Shown here: positions 46,721 through 58,200 of the stretch, one piece after another
Layout: every line of letters starts with the position of its first letter
Position numbering within the stretch: the stretch's first letter is position 1
Assembly: GCF_905147365.1 (NCBI RefSeq)
Contig: NC_056407.1
Coordinates: 22,241,980 to 22,305,979 of the forward strand
DNA from: Aricia agestis
Lineage: Eukaryota; Arthropoda; Insecta; Lepidoptera; Lycaenidae
Length of the DNA stretch: 64,000 bases
Direction: 5' to 3'
Notes under the pieces: generated by a model
The model's database searches: none
The model's input: the letters and a program-made list of their open reading frames with translations, nothing else
Told to the model about the DNA's origin: nothing
Program-made: the position numbers and the translations under genes

Positions 46721-47600
46721 AGGACATTTAAATATTGAAAGTTATATTTGGTCGCTGTTAAGGATTTGTGTCCTATTTTCTTTGTTTAATAATAATCTTG
46801 TTACAAATCATCTATATTCCAAAGAACACAAACTTTGTGCATTCATAACTAATCATAACTCAATACGTGATTTTTTGTGGGTTAGTACATGAATATAACA
46901 GCGTCCATTTTTATTTGTATCCAATCTCACTCATCAATCAAATAGCTTAGGAAATATGGTAATAAGCATAATATAACAAAAACACAATATTTTGTATAAT
47001 AAGATAAAACTCCTCAACATGCCACCAAATCACATGATTAACTTTTTACATTATCTGAATTTAGTGTGAACCAACGTTAAATACTGAATTTCTTTGTTAT
47101 TCAATTTGAAGAATATATTTTATAACAATTTAATGATAGGATTAAATGTTTTGATCTTGTTTATATTAGATTATTATAGTCTTCTCAATACAAATGTAGG
47201 AAATAATTATGTATTAATCTTAACGTAAGATAACAAAATAATATGACAAGATAAAAAAACAACAATTTTTTCCCGACGACTGCAAAGAATATTCTCACCT
47301 GGTCACACCGTTCAAGTGAATGGAGTACGGAAGAACGAGTGAATGATAACGCATTATGAGTGAGTGACTATAGAGGACGCTTTTCAATTTTCATACAAAA
47401 CAAAAGACCGGAGGGAAGTTGAGAGGACTGAGGAGGGAATTTTATACACAAAACCGGCTAAGCAACTTTGTTCAACGGTCGCGCGCAACAGCGCGCTTGC
47501 TTATCGTGCGTTTATAGCCCCACCTTTGTTACAATATATATTTTAGTTTTTTTGTTGTGAGAAAATTATGATTTTTTTAAATATTATTAATATTTTTGAT
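46721..47600. other. Intergenic, upstream of the bark-like gene
   Basis: AT-rich non-coding sequence; promoter elements of the downstream gene may lie in its right part. No TATA box is convincing. Confidence 0.35.
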
Positions 47601-47686
47601 ACTTTACCATAACTGCAGTCAGTTCACCGCGAAGTGATCATGTACTACATTAGAAAATGTTTGTGTACCTGTGCCGTGTTTAGATA

Positions 47687-47731
47687 ATGTTGGAAAACAG
47701 AGAGGACATGAACCATAGAGTAGCAAAATGA
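47687..47731 (+). promoter_or_regulatory. Upstream ORF overlapping the main start codon
   Basis: ATG at 47687 opens a 14-codon frame (MLENREDMNHRVAK) whose TGA (47729-47731) overlaps the main ATG (47728-47730) as ATGA. This arrangement can couple termination to re-initiation. The transcript start is not known, so its presence in the mRNA is inferred. Confidence 0.4.
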
Positions 47732-48075
47732 GTTACAAAGAAATGGGGGTTCAGAAGAGACATAGTCAGTTCAGTGATACAAAATACAAGTGGAGGACTG
47801 TGGTTTTACTCGGATGTTTCGTGTGCTGTGTTGGTCAGGAGGTAAGGATAGGAGACACGGATCCCTACATGCTGAACAAGTCCTCCGGCCTCACGGAGTT
47901 GTCGGGCGGAGTTTTAGCGGGAGGGAAAACAGTTTGGAAGGCGGATGGAAGTCCGTACCTGTTGCGAGATGACTTGCTGGTGGAGAGGGAAGCTGAGCTG
48001 GTGGTGGAACCAGGCGTTGAGGTCAAATTCGCGCCTATGATAGGAATCACCGTTCGAGGAAGACTCGTTGCAGTG
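47728..48075 (+). CDS. bark: First coding exon of a Bark beetle-like protein, partial
   Basis: 116 codons, ATG at 47728, donor GTATGT after GCAGTG (phase 0). A charged N-region (about 20 aa) precedes a hydrophobic core TVVLLGCFVCCVG and a likely cleavage near GQ|EV, so it is a secretory signal or signal anchor. The mature start includes ELSGGVLAGGKTVW, SPYLLRDDLLVEREAELVVE and PGVEVKFAPMIGITVRGRL, the first coil of a right-handed beta-helix as in Drosophila Bark beetle/Anakonda, a large transmembrane protein organising tricellular septate junctions. Identification rests on one exon and memory of the family. No further exon was found, so intron 1 exceeds 15.9 kb. Met6 is an alternative start. 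Confidence 0.7.
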
Positions 48076-48321
48076 GTATGTAAAAATAATAGTCCTAAAA
48101 ATAATGTTATCGGATTTATGTGTAAATAATAAATACTTGATCGGGATGGCTGGCGCTCATTGGGGAAAGCCTACGTTCAGCAGTGGTCGGCAATAGGTTG
48201 ATGATGTTGTCATAATAAATACTTTGTCTCAGAGAGGAAATAGGTAGGAACGCGGGATGCTTTAGCGTACTCGGACGACATGATCTTTGACTAGGTAAAG
48301 TTGTAATAAAATAGTAGTCTA

Positions 48322-48509
48322 TACTGTACTCGGCGAAACATGGCGTAGCGGTCATTGACTCCCTGTCAAAAACTTGTCATTTTCTATACAAAGCCGCGAT
48401 TGATAACATCTGACACTTCATTGTCATTCGCGGTTTATATAGAAAATGACAAGTTTTTGACAGGGAGTCAATGACCGCCACCGCCATGTTTCGCCGAGTA
48501 CCTACAGTA
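48322..48509. mobile_element. Palindromic MITE, GGCGAAACATGGCG family, copy 1
   Basis: The ends TACTGTACTCGGCGAAACAT and its inverse GTTTCGCCGAGTACCTACAGTA flank long inverted arms (TGACTCCCTGTCAAAAACTT and its complement, TTTTCTATA), next to TA dinucleotides. About 188 bp. Confidence 0.8.
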
Positions 48510-48589
48510 TAGAGATGAATATTTACAACTTCTGAAATAAATATTCATTAAAATTTATCTCAGGTCACATTATAGAATCAAGTTCATCA

Positions 48590-48854
48590 AAAAGCCGGTC
48601 AAGTGCGAGTCAGACTCGCGCACAAAAAGAATAAAAATGTTTTTTGTATGAGAACTTATTTTGTACTGTTTTTATAGTAAGTACTTGTTGTAGCGGCAAA
48701 AAAACGTGTATAGAGAGCATTTCAACTCGAAGAGTCTAGATAAGAAATTTCGGTAAAAAAACTGAGACAGTTAAAAGACAGACGGCTGACGGACAGACAG
48801 ACGCCAAAGTCTCATTATTCGTAGGGCTCACTTTGGGTACGGAACCCTAAAAAG
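48590..48854 (+). repeat. GGGTTCCG-family dispersed repeat
   Basis: Begins AAAGCCGGTCAAGTGCGAGT, contains (GACAGACAGACG) and ends CTTTGGGTACGGAACCCTAAA. Related to 6845-7491. Confidence 0.75.
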
Positions 48855-49089
48855 TAAAAAATCGAGTTCGACTTTGGCCTCCCATTTGCGTAATTTTATT
48901 CCGAGAATGCACATACTTTAATGTAAGATTATTTATTTATTTTACATATATTACGTTTACTTGATATGCAAAGCCGCTGACGTATGGCTAATATTATTTT
49001 TATTTTTATTAAAAAAAACAGGCGTTGAGGTCAATTAATTATGTACAAGTTACATGTTTAGAATTGTATCCCGAATTTATAATACCTAT

Positions 49090-49390
49090 AGGGCCAGGCC
49101 ACAGCCCACACACACTGCGTTGCGGCGTCGCATCGTATTAATCTACGACGCCGCAGATCGCATCGTGAAAATTTCCGATGTAAAGAGTGCTATGTATACT
49201 CTTTACATCGGAAATTTTCACGATGAGTACCTATGGGCCAGACCACAACACTGCGTTGCGGCGTCGTAATTCGTATCGCAAAAACAACATCGCACAGAAA
49301 TGCGATGCGATGTCGCAACGCAAAAATTTCTTATCATCATCGTGAGTGCTATGTATACTCTTTACATCGGAAATTTTCACGATGATGATA
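49090..49390. repeat. Composite palindromic repeat
   Basis: GGGCCAGGCCACAGCCC and CTGCGTTGCGGCGTCG occur twice (49090-49126 and 49229-49268). A perfect 28-bp-stem hairpin lies at 49161-49225 (CATCGTGAAAATTTCCGATG and its inverse). Its right arm is repeated at 49346-49385, where it runs into the next MITE. Confidence 0.65.
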
Positions 49391-49391
49391 T

Positions 49392-49564
49392 GAAACATGG
49401 CGGTACCGGTCATTGACTCGCTGTCAAAAACTTGTTATTTTCTATATAAACCGCGATTGACAGTGAAGTGTCAGATGTTGTCAATCGCGGTTTTGTATAG
49501 AAAATGACAAGTTCTTGACATGGAGTCAATGACCGCTACCGCCATGTTTTGCCGAGTACAGTAT
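49392..49564. mobile_element. Palindromic MITE, GGCGAAACATGGCG family, copy 2
   Basis: Same arms as 48322-48509 (GTCATTGACTCGCTGTCAAA and its complement, then GCCATGTTTTGCCGAGTACA). The left terminus is lost at the junction with the preceding repeat. Confidence 0.75.
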
Positions 49565-49723
49565 AGTAGGTACCATTAAAATGTCTCTTCTTTTTCGCTA
49601 AAGACTCTTTGATGTACGGTATGCAGTCTGCACTCTGCAGACGTAGGTTTCGATTTTAATTTTTCAAAGTATGTATAATTTCGAGGGAGAAGGAAGCGCG
49701 GCGATTAGCCTTTTATACAATAA

Positions 49724-50060
49724 CTAGCTGTTGCCCGCGACTTCGTCCGCGTCAACATAGTATAAGTCCGCTAACAAATATGAAAAAAGTAAAAAATAAC
49801 CTCCTCCTTTTTGGAAGTCGGTTAAAAAGTAGCCTAAGTTACACCTTACTACATTAGCTATCTACCAAAAAAAGTCCCGGCAAAAAAGCTCCAGCCGTTT
49901 CAGAGATTAGCCGGAAAAAACAGACAGACAGACATACAGACAAAAATTGTAAAAAATGTTGTTTTGATGTATGTACCCTACATACATTCATATGCATGTA
50001 GTAAAAAACGGTTTTTTCAATATTACAAACAGACACTCCAATTTTATTTATATGTATAGA
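49724..50060 (-). mobile_element. Complete-looking non-autonomous Helitron
   Basis: The minus-strand 5' end is TCTATACATATAAATAAAAT (from 50060), then TTGGAGTGTCTGTTTGTAAT. The 3' end has the CGCGGACGAAGTCGCGGG hairpin, CAACAG and CTAG (49727-49724), followed by T. These are widespread lepidopteran Helitron ends. The 5' end is followed by two extra 8-bp TGTATAGA repeats (50061-50076), so the exact start is ambiguous. Confidence 0.75.
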
Positions 50061-50254
50061 TGTATAGATGTATAGATATTTTAGGAAAATATTAAGACGT
50101 ACGTACTGTTCAGTTTCTAAACGAAAATCGGCAGGTTAGCGCAGATAGAGACGAAAAGCGTCAAAGCAAGACGTCGTAGCTTTCCCAGATAGGTATATGT
50201 CTAGCTTTTCTCATACCACCAATCTAGTGTGTTGGCTATGTGTTCGATTGTAAA

Positions 50255-50828
50255 GGGCGCTCCACATTCTCAAGAGACATTCATACGAGAATCTCCGGAG
50301 ATTCTCAGCGAGAACTATACCGAGAACTTCTTTGGGTACACACTCTCACAAAGTTCTCAAATAGTTCTCACTACAGTTCTCGCGCTCGATGACGATGGAC
50401 GCAGAAGCCGCTGCGACAAGTTTATTGTTATGTGCATTCGCATATTATAATTATGCGTATACTAAAAAGAAAAAAGTTAATGGAAATATTTATTTAATTT
50501 CCGCTTGGAAATATTCTAAAAATTTCAACTCAAGTTAGTTTGTCCAAGTTACGCTCATATTGACGCCACGCGGTACACAATATACAACCGTTCAAGTCCG
50601 CGGCTCGCGCGCTACTGAGAAACATGCGAGTGTGGAGTCAATACATGTTCTCGACTGTTCTCACGTCCTCGCGCTCCTTTGTCTCGCGTCAAAAAAAGCG
50701 ACAAAAAGTGGAGAACAGCCGGAGAACAACGCGAGAACTTGAGAAGAATACGCGAATCGCTTCCACATTCACGTTTTTCGCATGTTTCTTGCGATCTCGC
50801 GAGATTCTCTTGAGAATGTGGAGCGCCC
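50255..50828. mobile_element. 574-bp TIR element rich in GAGAAC motifs
   Basis: The termini GGGCGCTCCACATTCTCAAG and its reverse complement (to 50828) are inverted. The interior repeats GAGAACTT/AAGTTCTC and CTCGCG(A)GA motifs on both strands. No transposase. Clear target duplication not found (TAAA or ATAAA at the flanks). Confidence 0.7.
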
Positions 50829-51178
50829 ATAAAAGTGATCGATATTCAAGGTATAAAAATTCCAAGCGGAAAGCATCATTTGTTGCCTAGGCTAAAACCC
50901 TATCGCTCTTTAGTCCACAACTCCACAACAAAACTCGGACTAGGTTGTACAAAATTCTAGCGTCCTTACAGTGATAACAATAGATAAATTCCACTGTGAG
51001 TGATAAAATTGTTCGATGATAACCGATAACTACACCTGTAGTATTGATTTGTTCATATCACGTGCTTTGATAGATAATAATCGATCGTAATAAGCAACTA
51101 CAGTAAGTACGTAAGAACCAAGTGGTGTTATTCGTGTTAGGACTTAGGTTATATTTTATTACTTATTAGGTTCAAATA

Positions 51179-51300
51179 CTAGATGACGCCCACGACTCCG
51201 CAAATAAGCCGTTGGGGCAAAATTCGTTTTAAATCGTACGATAACCGTACATTTTACCGGGATGAAAAGTATAGACCGTGCTTAGTCAATATACAGTGCG
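51179..51300 (-). mobile_element. Helitron 3'-end fragment
   Basis: Minus-strand CTAG (51182-51179) preceded by GGCGTCAT and CGTACGATTTAAAACG, a diverged version of the end at 37406. The 5' part is not recognised. Confidence 0.5.
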
Positions 51301-51396
51301 TATTGTTTGTTATATTAAAAGTTAAGCGAAGGCCAATTAATAAAATGTCTGGGGAAGAACTATTTTCTGTAGCTTTTAAATGCTCCCATGCATCAA

Positions 51397-51727
51397 AGAA
51401 CATATTTTTTAATGAAATAAGGGGGCAAACGAGCAAACGGGTCACCTAATGGAAAGCAACTTCCGTCGCCCATGGACAGTGGACACTCGCAGCAGCAAGT
51501 GCGTTGCCGCCTGCCGGCCTTTTAAGAGGGAATAGGGTAATAGGGGAGGGAAGGGAAGGTAATAGGGGAGGGTAGGGAAGGGAATAGGGTAGGGGATTGG
51601 GCCTCCAGTAAACTCACTCACTCGGCGAAACACAGCGCAAGCGCTGTTTCACGCCGGTTTTTTGTGAGAACGTGGTATTTCTCCGGTCGAGCCGGCCCAT
51701 TCGTGCCGAAGCATGGCTCTCCCACGT
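51397..51727 (-). repeat. SINE-like repeat, near full length
   Basis: On the minus strand it starts CGTGGGAGAGCCATGCTTCG (from about 51727) and ends with GACCCGTTTGCTCGTTTGCC and an A-rich tail at about 51397. The variable CCCTA-rich middle lies at 51525-51600. Confidence 0.8.
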
Positions 51728-53409
51728 AAAACTTTTTCACGTCTTGTGAGAGAAATAGAATAACATACTTTTAAATCATTTCTATTCTATGAGACCGTTA
51801 TAATTATTGTCCACATTATGATTGTGCTGATACTAGAATAACCTAGAAAAGAAGAAAACTGCTAGGAAACGAGAAAATCTACCCTATGCTTTAGCATTTT
51901 AGTTTGTGAATTGGCGCTTTGCTCAAGTTTCCTTTTGATCGCGAAGGCCTCGAACAATAAAGCTTGTTTTATTGTCAATCTGGTCAGTGGTCGTCCTACA
52001 TATCCGATGAGTCAGCGGCAGATGGCAAAGACACCGATGACCTGACCTTTCCCCGAGTCACGTCGCTTATTAAATCATTGCATTAGGAAGCCGCCGCAGC
52101 TTCCGAACTCGTTAGGGCCATGGGGATCGTTTCGATGCATCGCAATTCGCAGGTAAACTGTATGAAGGTTTCTTATAAGAATTCCTCACTTTCTCATATT
52201 ATTTTATTTGCTTTCAAAGTATCGTAAATGTAGCGGTATTTACATCGCATCGGATTGTCGGCGTCGTCCTTAGCATTCGTTGTACTTTCATCAGCGATTG
52301 GCCGTAAAAGTTTCACGATTATGGGTATAATGAATATAGCTGCTATGGCAACTGAGATAACTTGCCTAGAAAGAAAAGGCTATAAGTACCCAATCTAATC
52401 TTTATGGATCAAACTTAAAAACACCAAATTGTGTCTTTACTTTTTTCCTATTAGATGTCTTGTTAGAAGATACATCATACAAGCAACATTTCAGCCATCA
52501 AACTTTTTCAAAATACAGAAACTATTTTCCAAAAATTCAAAAAGATTATCTGGATGCATAGAAACAACTTCAGTCACGGTGAAGAATCCAATGAGGTTAA
52601 AACGCGTGTCAACAAATACTTTCTCCCTGCGTCACTGGAAACCGGTTAGGGTTGAGTAAAAAACCAGACGTGGGGTGAATGCTACCCTTAACCTGTTGGG
52701 TTATTTGCGCGGGGCATGATACTAGGCAACTTGCTCGAGTTTTTACTGACTTCTAAGCGTTGACATTTAGATCCAAAACATTGCTCAAGACAACTTCTAA
52801 TCATAGATATAAAGATCAAGTCCAAGTTCAACGTTTTTGCTCTTTATTGCGTAAATCTAACTAAATGGTTAAGGATTTGAAGAGTCTATTAAAAACCTCC
52901 GAAAGCAATATATTAAGTAAATAAATAATATATAATAATATAATATTATGCGACATTTATGATTTAATGCCGGCTCTTGATATAGGCGAACGCGTTGGCC
53001 AACGCGTCTGCAGACGCGTTGGCAGTGCGCTTGCAACGGCGTTTGTGAGTAATCCACACATAGGAAGGTCGTTCAGTATGCTTTGGATCGCGCCAATGTG
53101 CGGACGGATTCAAAATGGATGTTGAGTCGCTAACAGCTGCAGCTGTATATTTATTCACAGCTTATAATTACTTTGTAAATGTGGACAAGAAAAAGTTTTA
53201 AAAGGGTATTCTCGAATTAAATAAGTAAAAGGCGAGAAAACGTAACAAACAAAGAAATAAACTCACTTTTACATATTTTATACCTAATATTAAAATAATT
53301 TAATTTTTTTATTACTTATTATTTATTATATATAAAAATTATTATCTACTTATTACTTATTATAATTATCATGATTAATAATTAATAATATATATTTATT
53401 ATTTATTAA

Positions 53410-53650
53410 ATATTTAATTTATTTTGTTCTTAGTATATTTTGTTGTTATAGCGACAACAGATATAGGTACATTATCTGCGAAAATTTCAGAAATCTAGCT
53501 AAGTATAGCGGTTCTTGAGATACAGCCTGGAGACAGACAGACGGACAGACAGATGGACAGACAGACAGACGGACAGACAGAAATGCAGACAGACGTTGAA
53601 GTCTTAGTAATAGGGTCCCGTTTTTACCCGTTGGGTACGGAATCCTAAAA
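53410..53650 (+). repeat. GGGTTCCG-family repeat with expanded GACA run
   Basis: GCGGTTCTTGAGATACAGCC then about 65 bp of (GACAGACG)n (53533-53596), then GGGTCCCGTTTTTACCCGTT and GGTACGGAATCCTAAAAA. Confidence 0.7.
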
Positions 53651-53745
53651 ACATCGTGAGGAAAATAGAATGTCCAATAACCTTATTTTTTTTTTTGCAA
53701 CTTTTGATACGATTTTTGGTTCCACAGGCAGTTTTTACTCTGATA

Positions 53746-54149
53746 GGGTCTATACAGACGGACCGCATTTCAACTGCAATCCAACCGCAAATTGCAGTTC
53801 AAGTGCAGTTTGAATGCAGTTGACATGACTGCAATAAAACTGCAAACCAAATGCGCAGTAGGATTGCAGTTCAGTTGCAGTTGGCGTGCAGTCGTGTGAA
53901 CCGCATACCGACTGCATCCAAACTGCACTGCTACTGATTCCATGCGCGGGAGAGTGGAGCGTGCGGGTGGGTGGGATAGTGCATTTTGGATGCAGTCGGT
54001 ATGAAGTTCACACGACTGCAGTCAACTGCAATCCGACTGCGCGTTCGGTTTGCAGTTCTATTGCAGTCGTGTCAACTGCGTTCAAACTGCACTTCAACTG
54101 CAATTTGCGGTTGGATTGCAGTTGAAATGCGGTCCGTCTGTATAGACCC
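53746..54149. mobile_element. 404-bp foldback element made of ACTGCAA motifs
   Basis: The termini GGGTCTATACAGACGGACCG and its inverse (to 54149) are flanked by ATA (53743-53745, 54150-54152). Each arm of about 170 bp is a series of ACTGCAA/TTGCAGT-like heptamers at short intervals (about 25 in all, both orientations). Central spacer near 53935-53985. No transposase. Confidence 0.8.
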
Positions 54150-54483
54150 ATAGGGCCCAATAAATTTAAATGTTTTCTCGATACTCATATTGTTCGCCAT
54201 TTCGTCAAGTTAGATGTTAATTCGCCACAAGAAGGAAACGTGCACTCTTCATCGCCGCTCCGGGCGAACTGATCGCGCGGCCTATGTGTGGATGGAGCGC
54301 GAAGCTTGCGACAAATGTCCTTTGATCTTTTGCCGGCATTTCCGACCCGCGCGGCAAGCTCGCAGATGCGTCGGCCAACGTCTAAATACCTACGGCCAAC
54401 GCGCGAACGCCCGTTCTACACATTGGGCCAACGCGTCTGCAGACGCGTTGGCCAACGCGTTCGCCTATATCAAGAGCCGGCAT

Positions 54484-55145
54484 AAAACACGACCTTAACT
54501 AGATTTCTGGCAACCTTCAATGGTGATATATAATAAATAAATTATTATTGGACGTCAATTTACATGATTATAATAAATAATTTAAGGTTTTCCTCAGCAT
54601 TTAATGACTCAGGTAAAAAAGTTGTCGAGATAGAAAGAAAATCTAAAGGAAATAATGACCAATAAAACGTAAGAATCATGATCAAGAAATTATAAAAACT
54701 CTACGTGAAAGTAAATGCAATAAAAAAAACAGCCGAATAATAATTAAGCAACCTCTTTTTTTGAAGTCGGTTAAAATTAATATCGTTAGTATTGTCAGTT
54801 CCACTTGGTTCCACATAGCTACGAGTAACACAGGTGTTATGGTTCCTCACCGCAAGGTGTTTAATTATGATGAATTGTTATCAAAATAGTGTCAAGATCT
54901 GCAAACACAGATAACGTGCACGACCCACGGGCCAAGACCCGAAAGATAATCTTCAAAATAAAAAACCTCGGCTTTTTTGCCTTATAGATAGTAGGGAAAG
55001 AAGAATAATAGAGTGATACGATCTACCCACGTTGGCCTATGTTGGACAAGTGACTACGTGGTCGTGTAGAGGGGCATAATATTCGTTCACGTTGGGTCAT
55101 TAGTCATTACTCATTAGCAATCTATGTGTTATTCTGATGTACTAT
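54484..55145. other. bark-like intron 1, AT-rich segment
   Basis: No exon or repeat terminus recognised. Confidence 0.4.
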
Positions 55146-55273
55146 AAGCTATAATATTTTTTTTTTTTTTTATTTATTTATTTAAGGTCGCTTTTTAACA
55201 ACAAAGGTCATTAACGACCACAATAATTAACAATAGAAGACAATAGAACTTAAAATGTAACAAATAGGTACAT

Positions 55274-58200
55274 CTAAACTAATTTATAAACATCAATCAT
55301 TTTCAAAAATGTTAAGGTCTGATCACAGCCATTTTTATTTAAACATTCCTTAAGACTATTTGGTAAACAAGATAATTGTTTTTCTCTATTGTAAGCTGAG
55401 CATTCCACTAAAAGATGAGAGACACTCATATCTTGCCCACACCTACATTTATTCTTTTCATCTTTTGTTATTAAATGTATGTGTGAGAAGTTAGTGTGTC
55501 CAATGCGAAGTCTCGTTATTACAACTTGATCTTTTCTGCTGAATGAAATGGGGGACTCTTCAAAAATAGAATTTCTAATATTTATTAATTTACTAGTGTT
55601 ATCAGTTTTCCAATAATCATCCCAAAAAATTTTAACCTTATATTTGCAGTATTTTTGTATTTCTGAAGGGGGTGAATTTATTTCTCTGAAAATTTCATTT
55701 TCATTTATTGCATTTCTGGCTTCAGAGTCCGCCAATTCATTCCCAATTATTCCTATGTGACTCGGGATCCATACAATTTGAAAGTTGAAGTTATTATTCA
55801 GGAGGTTTAACATTTTTTCTTTAATTTCAATTATTAATGGGTTATTATTATTATTATTCTGCAAAGCTGTAAGACATGATTTAGAGTCCGAATAAATTAA
55901 GTACATTATAGAATTAGGTTCGTTAAATATAATTTCTAAAGTTTTGAGTACAGCTAACGATTCACAACTAAAAATAGAGTGGTAGTCTCCAATTCTATAT
56001 CGATGACAACAATTATTTGATACTATTGAAAAACCCGATCTCTCATTCACAACTGACCCATCAGTAAAGAAAAGTTTACTGTTTTTATATTTACTATTAA
56101 TCTCATTATACATATTTATATAAACTTCACGCGGTGTATTATCCTTAAGATTGTTTGCCAGTTCCAAATTAATAGGAAATTCATGATTTTCCCAGGGAGC
56201 ACATGACAATATTTTCTTATTTAATATAGCTGGGATACTAAGGTTAACTTCCTCCAGATATTTAGCAGATCTTATGCGTAAGGGTTGGGGAAGACTAGAT
56301 TGCAAACGATACACTGCATCTACTGATGAAAACTTTGTAAAATAATTGTAAATAGGATTTTGAGGCTGAGATAGTATGTTAATAGTATATACGATTACTA
56401 ATTGCTTTCTTCTTATTTCTAAAGGCATTTCTCCGGCTTCAGCTAAAATACTTTTTATAGGACTAGTCTTAAACGCACCTATGCATAGGCGGAGAGCAGT
56501 GTTTTGAATACTTTCTAAAGAATTCAAAGTTCTGTTCCTCGCGGAATCATAGATGATACATCCATAGTCCAATTTTTGTCGAATAAAAGCATTATAAATA
56601 TTTATTAAACATTTTCGTTCAGAGCCCCAAGAAATCGATGACAAAACCTTAATAACATTCAATCTCTTGTAGCATTCAGATTTAAGTTTATTTATATGAG
56701 TTACCCATGTTAATTTCCGATCAAAAGTCAAACCAAGTATTTTTAAATTTTTAACTTCTTTAATTTGTGCATTATTTAAAGTTAACCTTAAATTTCTTGT
56801 TTTATTTCTCTTCTTAGTTAAAATTAAGAATTCAGATTTAGTAATGGAAAATTTAAAACCAGATTTTTCGGCCCATTGTTGTAAACTGTCTAAGGTTTTT
56901 TGTATTAATGTAAATATAGGTTTTAATGTTCTACCAAAACATGTCAACGTTAGGTCGTCAACAAATAAGAATCCTTTTACAGGACTTATTATATAAGAGA
57001 AAATGTCATTAATTGTAATTAAAAACAATAAAACACTAATCACCGAGCCCTGTGGAAGACCATTTTCTATGGAAACAGGGTTTGATAATGTGTCATTAAT
57101 TCTTACTTTAATTGATCTCGCTGTAAGAAAATTTTTAACGAATGCTAAAGTATTTCCATTAATATTTATCTTTTGCAGTGATTTTAAAACTTTATGTCTC
57201 CATGTCATTTCATACGCTTTTTCTATGTCAAGCGCAACTATTACCATAAAAAATTCATTAGCAATACTATCAATAACTTCACTCTCAATATTCATCAAAA
57301 GGTCTGTAGTGGATCTAAATTGGCGAAATCCGTATTGAAAAGGGGATAAATAGTTATTTTTTTCAACGTACCATCTCATTCTTTTGGCAATAATTTTCTC
57401 TAATATTTTACACATATTACATGTTAGGGCAATAGGTCTATAGCTGGTATTCAATTTTGGAATTTTACCAGGTTTCAATATTGGAACCACTAAGGCTTCT
57501 CTCCAACTGTCAGGAAAAACTTGTTTTTGCCAAATAAAATTATATAACAGAAGTAAAAAACTTAGGGCACTTTCCGGTAAATGTTTTATTATAATATTTG
57601 AAACGTTATCAGGTCCTGGACTTGAATTTCCTACTTGAGATAACACTAGTCTCATTTCGTTCATTGAAATAATACTATTAATTGAATCAGAATTATCTGA
57701 AAAATCAAAATTGTGTTCACTTTCCTCTAAATTTTTGTACTGAATGAAATGGTCATCGTAATTGGAGGAGGAAGAGTTGGTCGCAAAAGTAGTTGCTAAA
57801 ATATTAGATATTTCCTTTGGGTCAGATGCAAATGAGCCATTCGGTTTCTCAAGAACAATTTTATCAAGCCTAATATTGCACCTATTAAGAATATGTACCT
57901 TTTTCCAAACATCGCCAATAAGCGTTCGATTATTTATTGAGGATACCCATTTTTCCCAATACTTCTTTTTATTATTTTTTAAAAGTCTCCTATAAAAAGC
58001 TCTCTTTTTTTTGTAGTCAATTTTATACAATGAATGGGGGTCATTTTTTGCGTGTTTTTTAAAAAGTTTAAAGGCCTTTTTTGTTGCCCTTAGAGCAATT
58101 CTACAAGCATCGTCCCACCAAGGTAAATTACTATTTCTCATGCGACCAGTAGACTTAGGTATGGACAAGTTCGCTGCTTCTAAAATAATTTTAGTAAATT

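Larger units (their letters stand above)
52967..54483. mobile_element. TIR element (ATGCCGGCTCTTGATATAGG) with nested repeats
   Basis: The left terminus ATGCCGGCTCTTGATATAGG (52967 on) and right terminus CCTATATCAAGAGCCGGCAT (to 54483) are inverted. Next to each is the same 26-bp self-palindrome centred on CTGCAG (ACGCGTCTGCAGACGCGT core). TCCACACATAGG on the left pairs with CCTATGTGTGGA on the right. Inside lie a GGGTTCCG-family repeat and the ACTGCAA foldback. Confidence 0.7.

Noticed and set aside
49054..49413. Plus and minus frames of 60-71 codons downstream of the bark exon
   Set aside because: They lie in palindromic repeats; no beta-helix-like sequence that would suggest a second bark exon.
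54214..54498. 94-codon frame ending IKSRHKTRP
   Set aside because: Lies in the right arm of a TIR element; a matching frame occurs in the inverted left arm (52869-53158).
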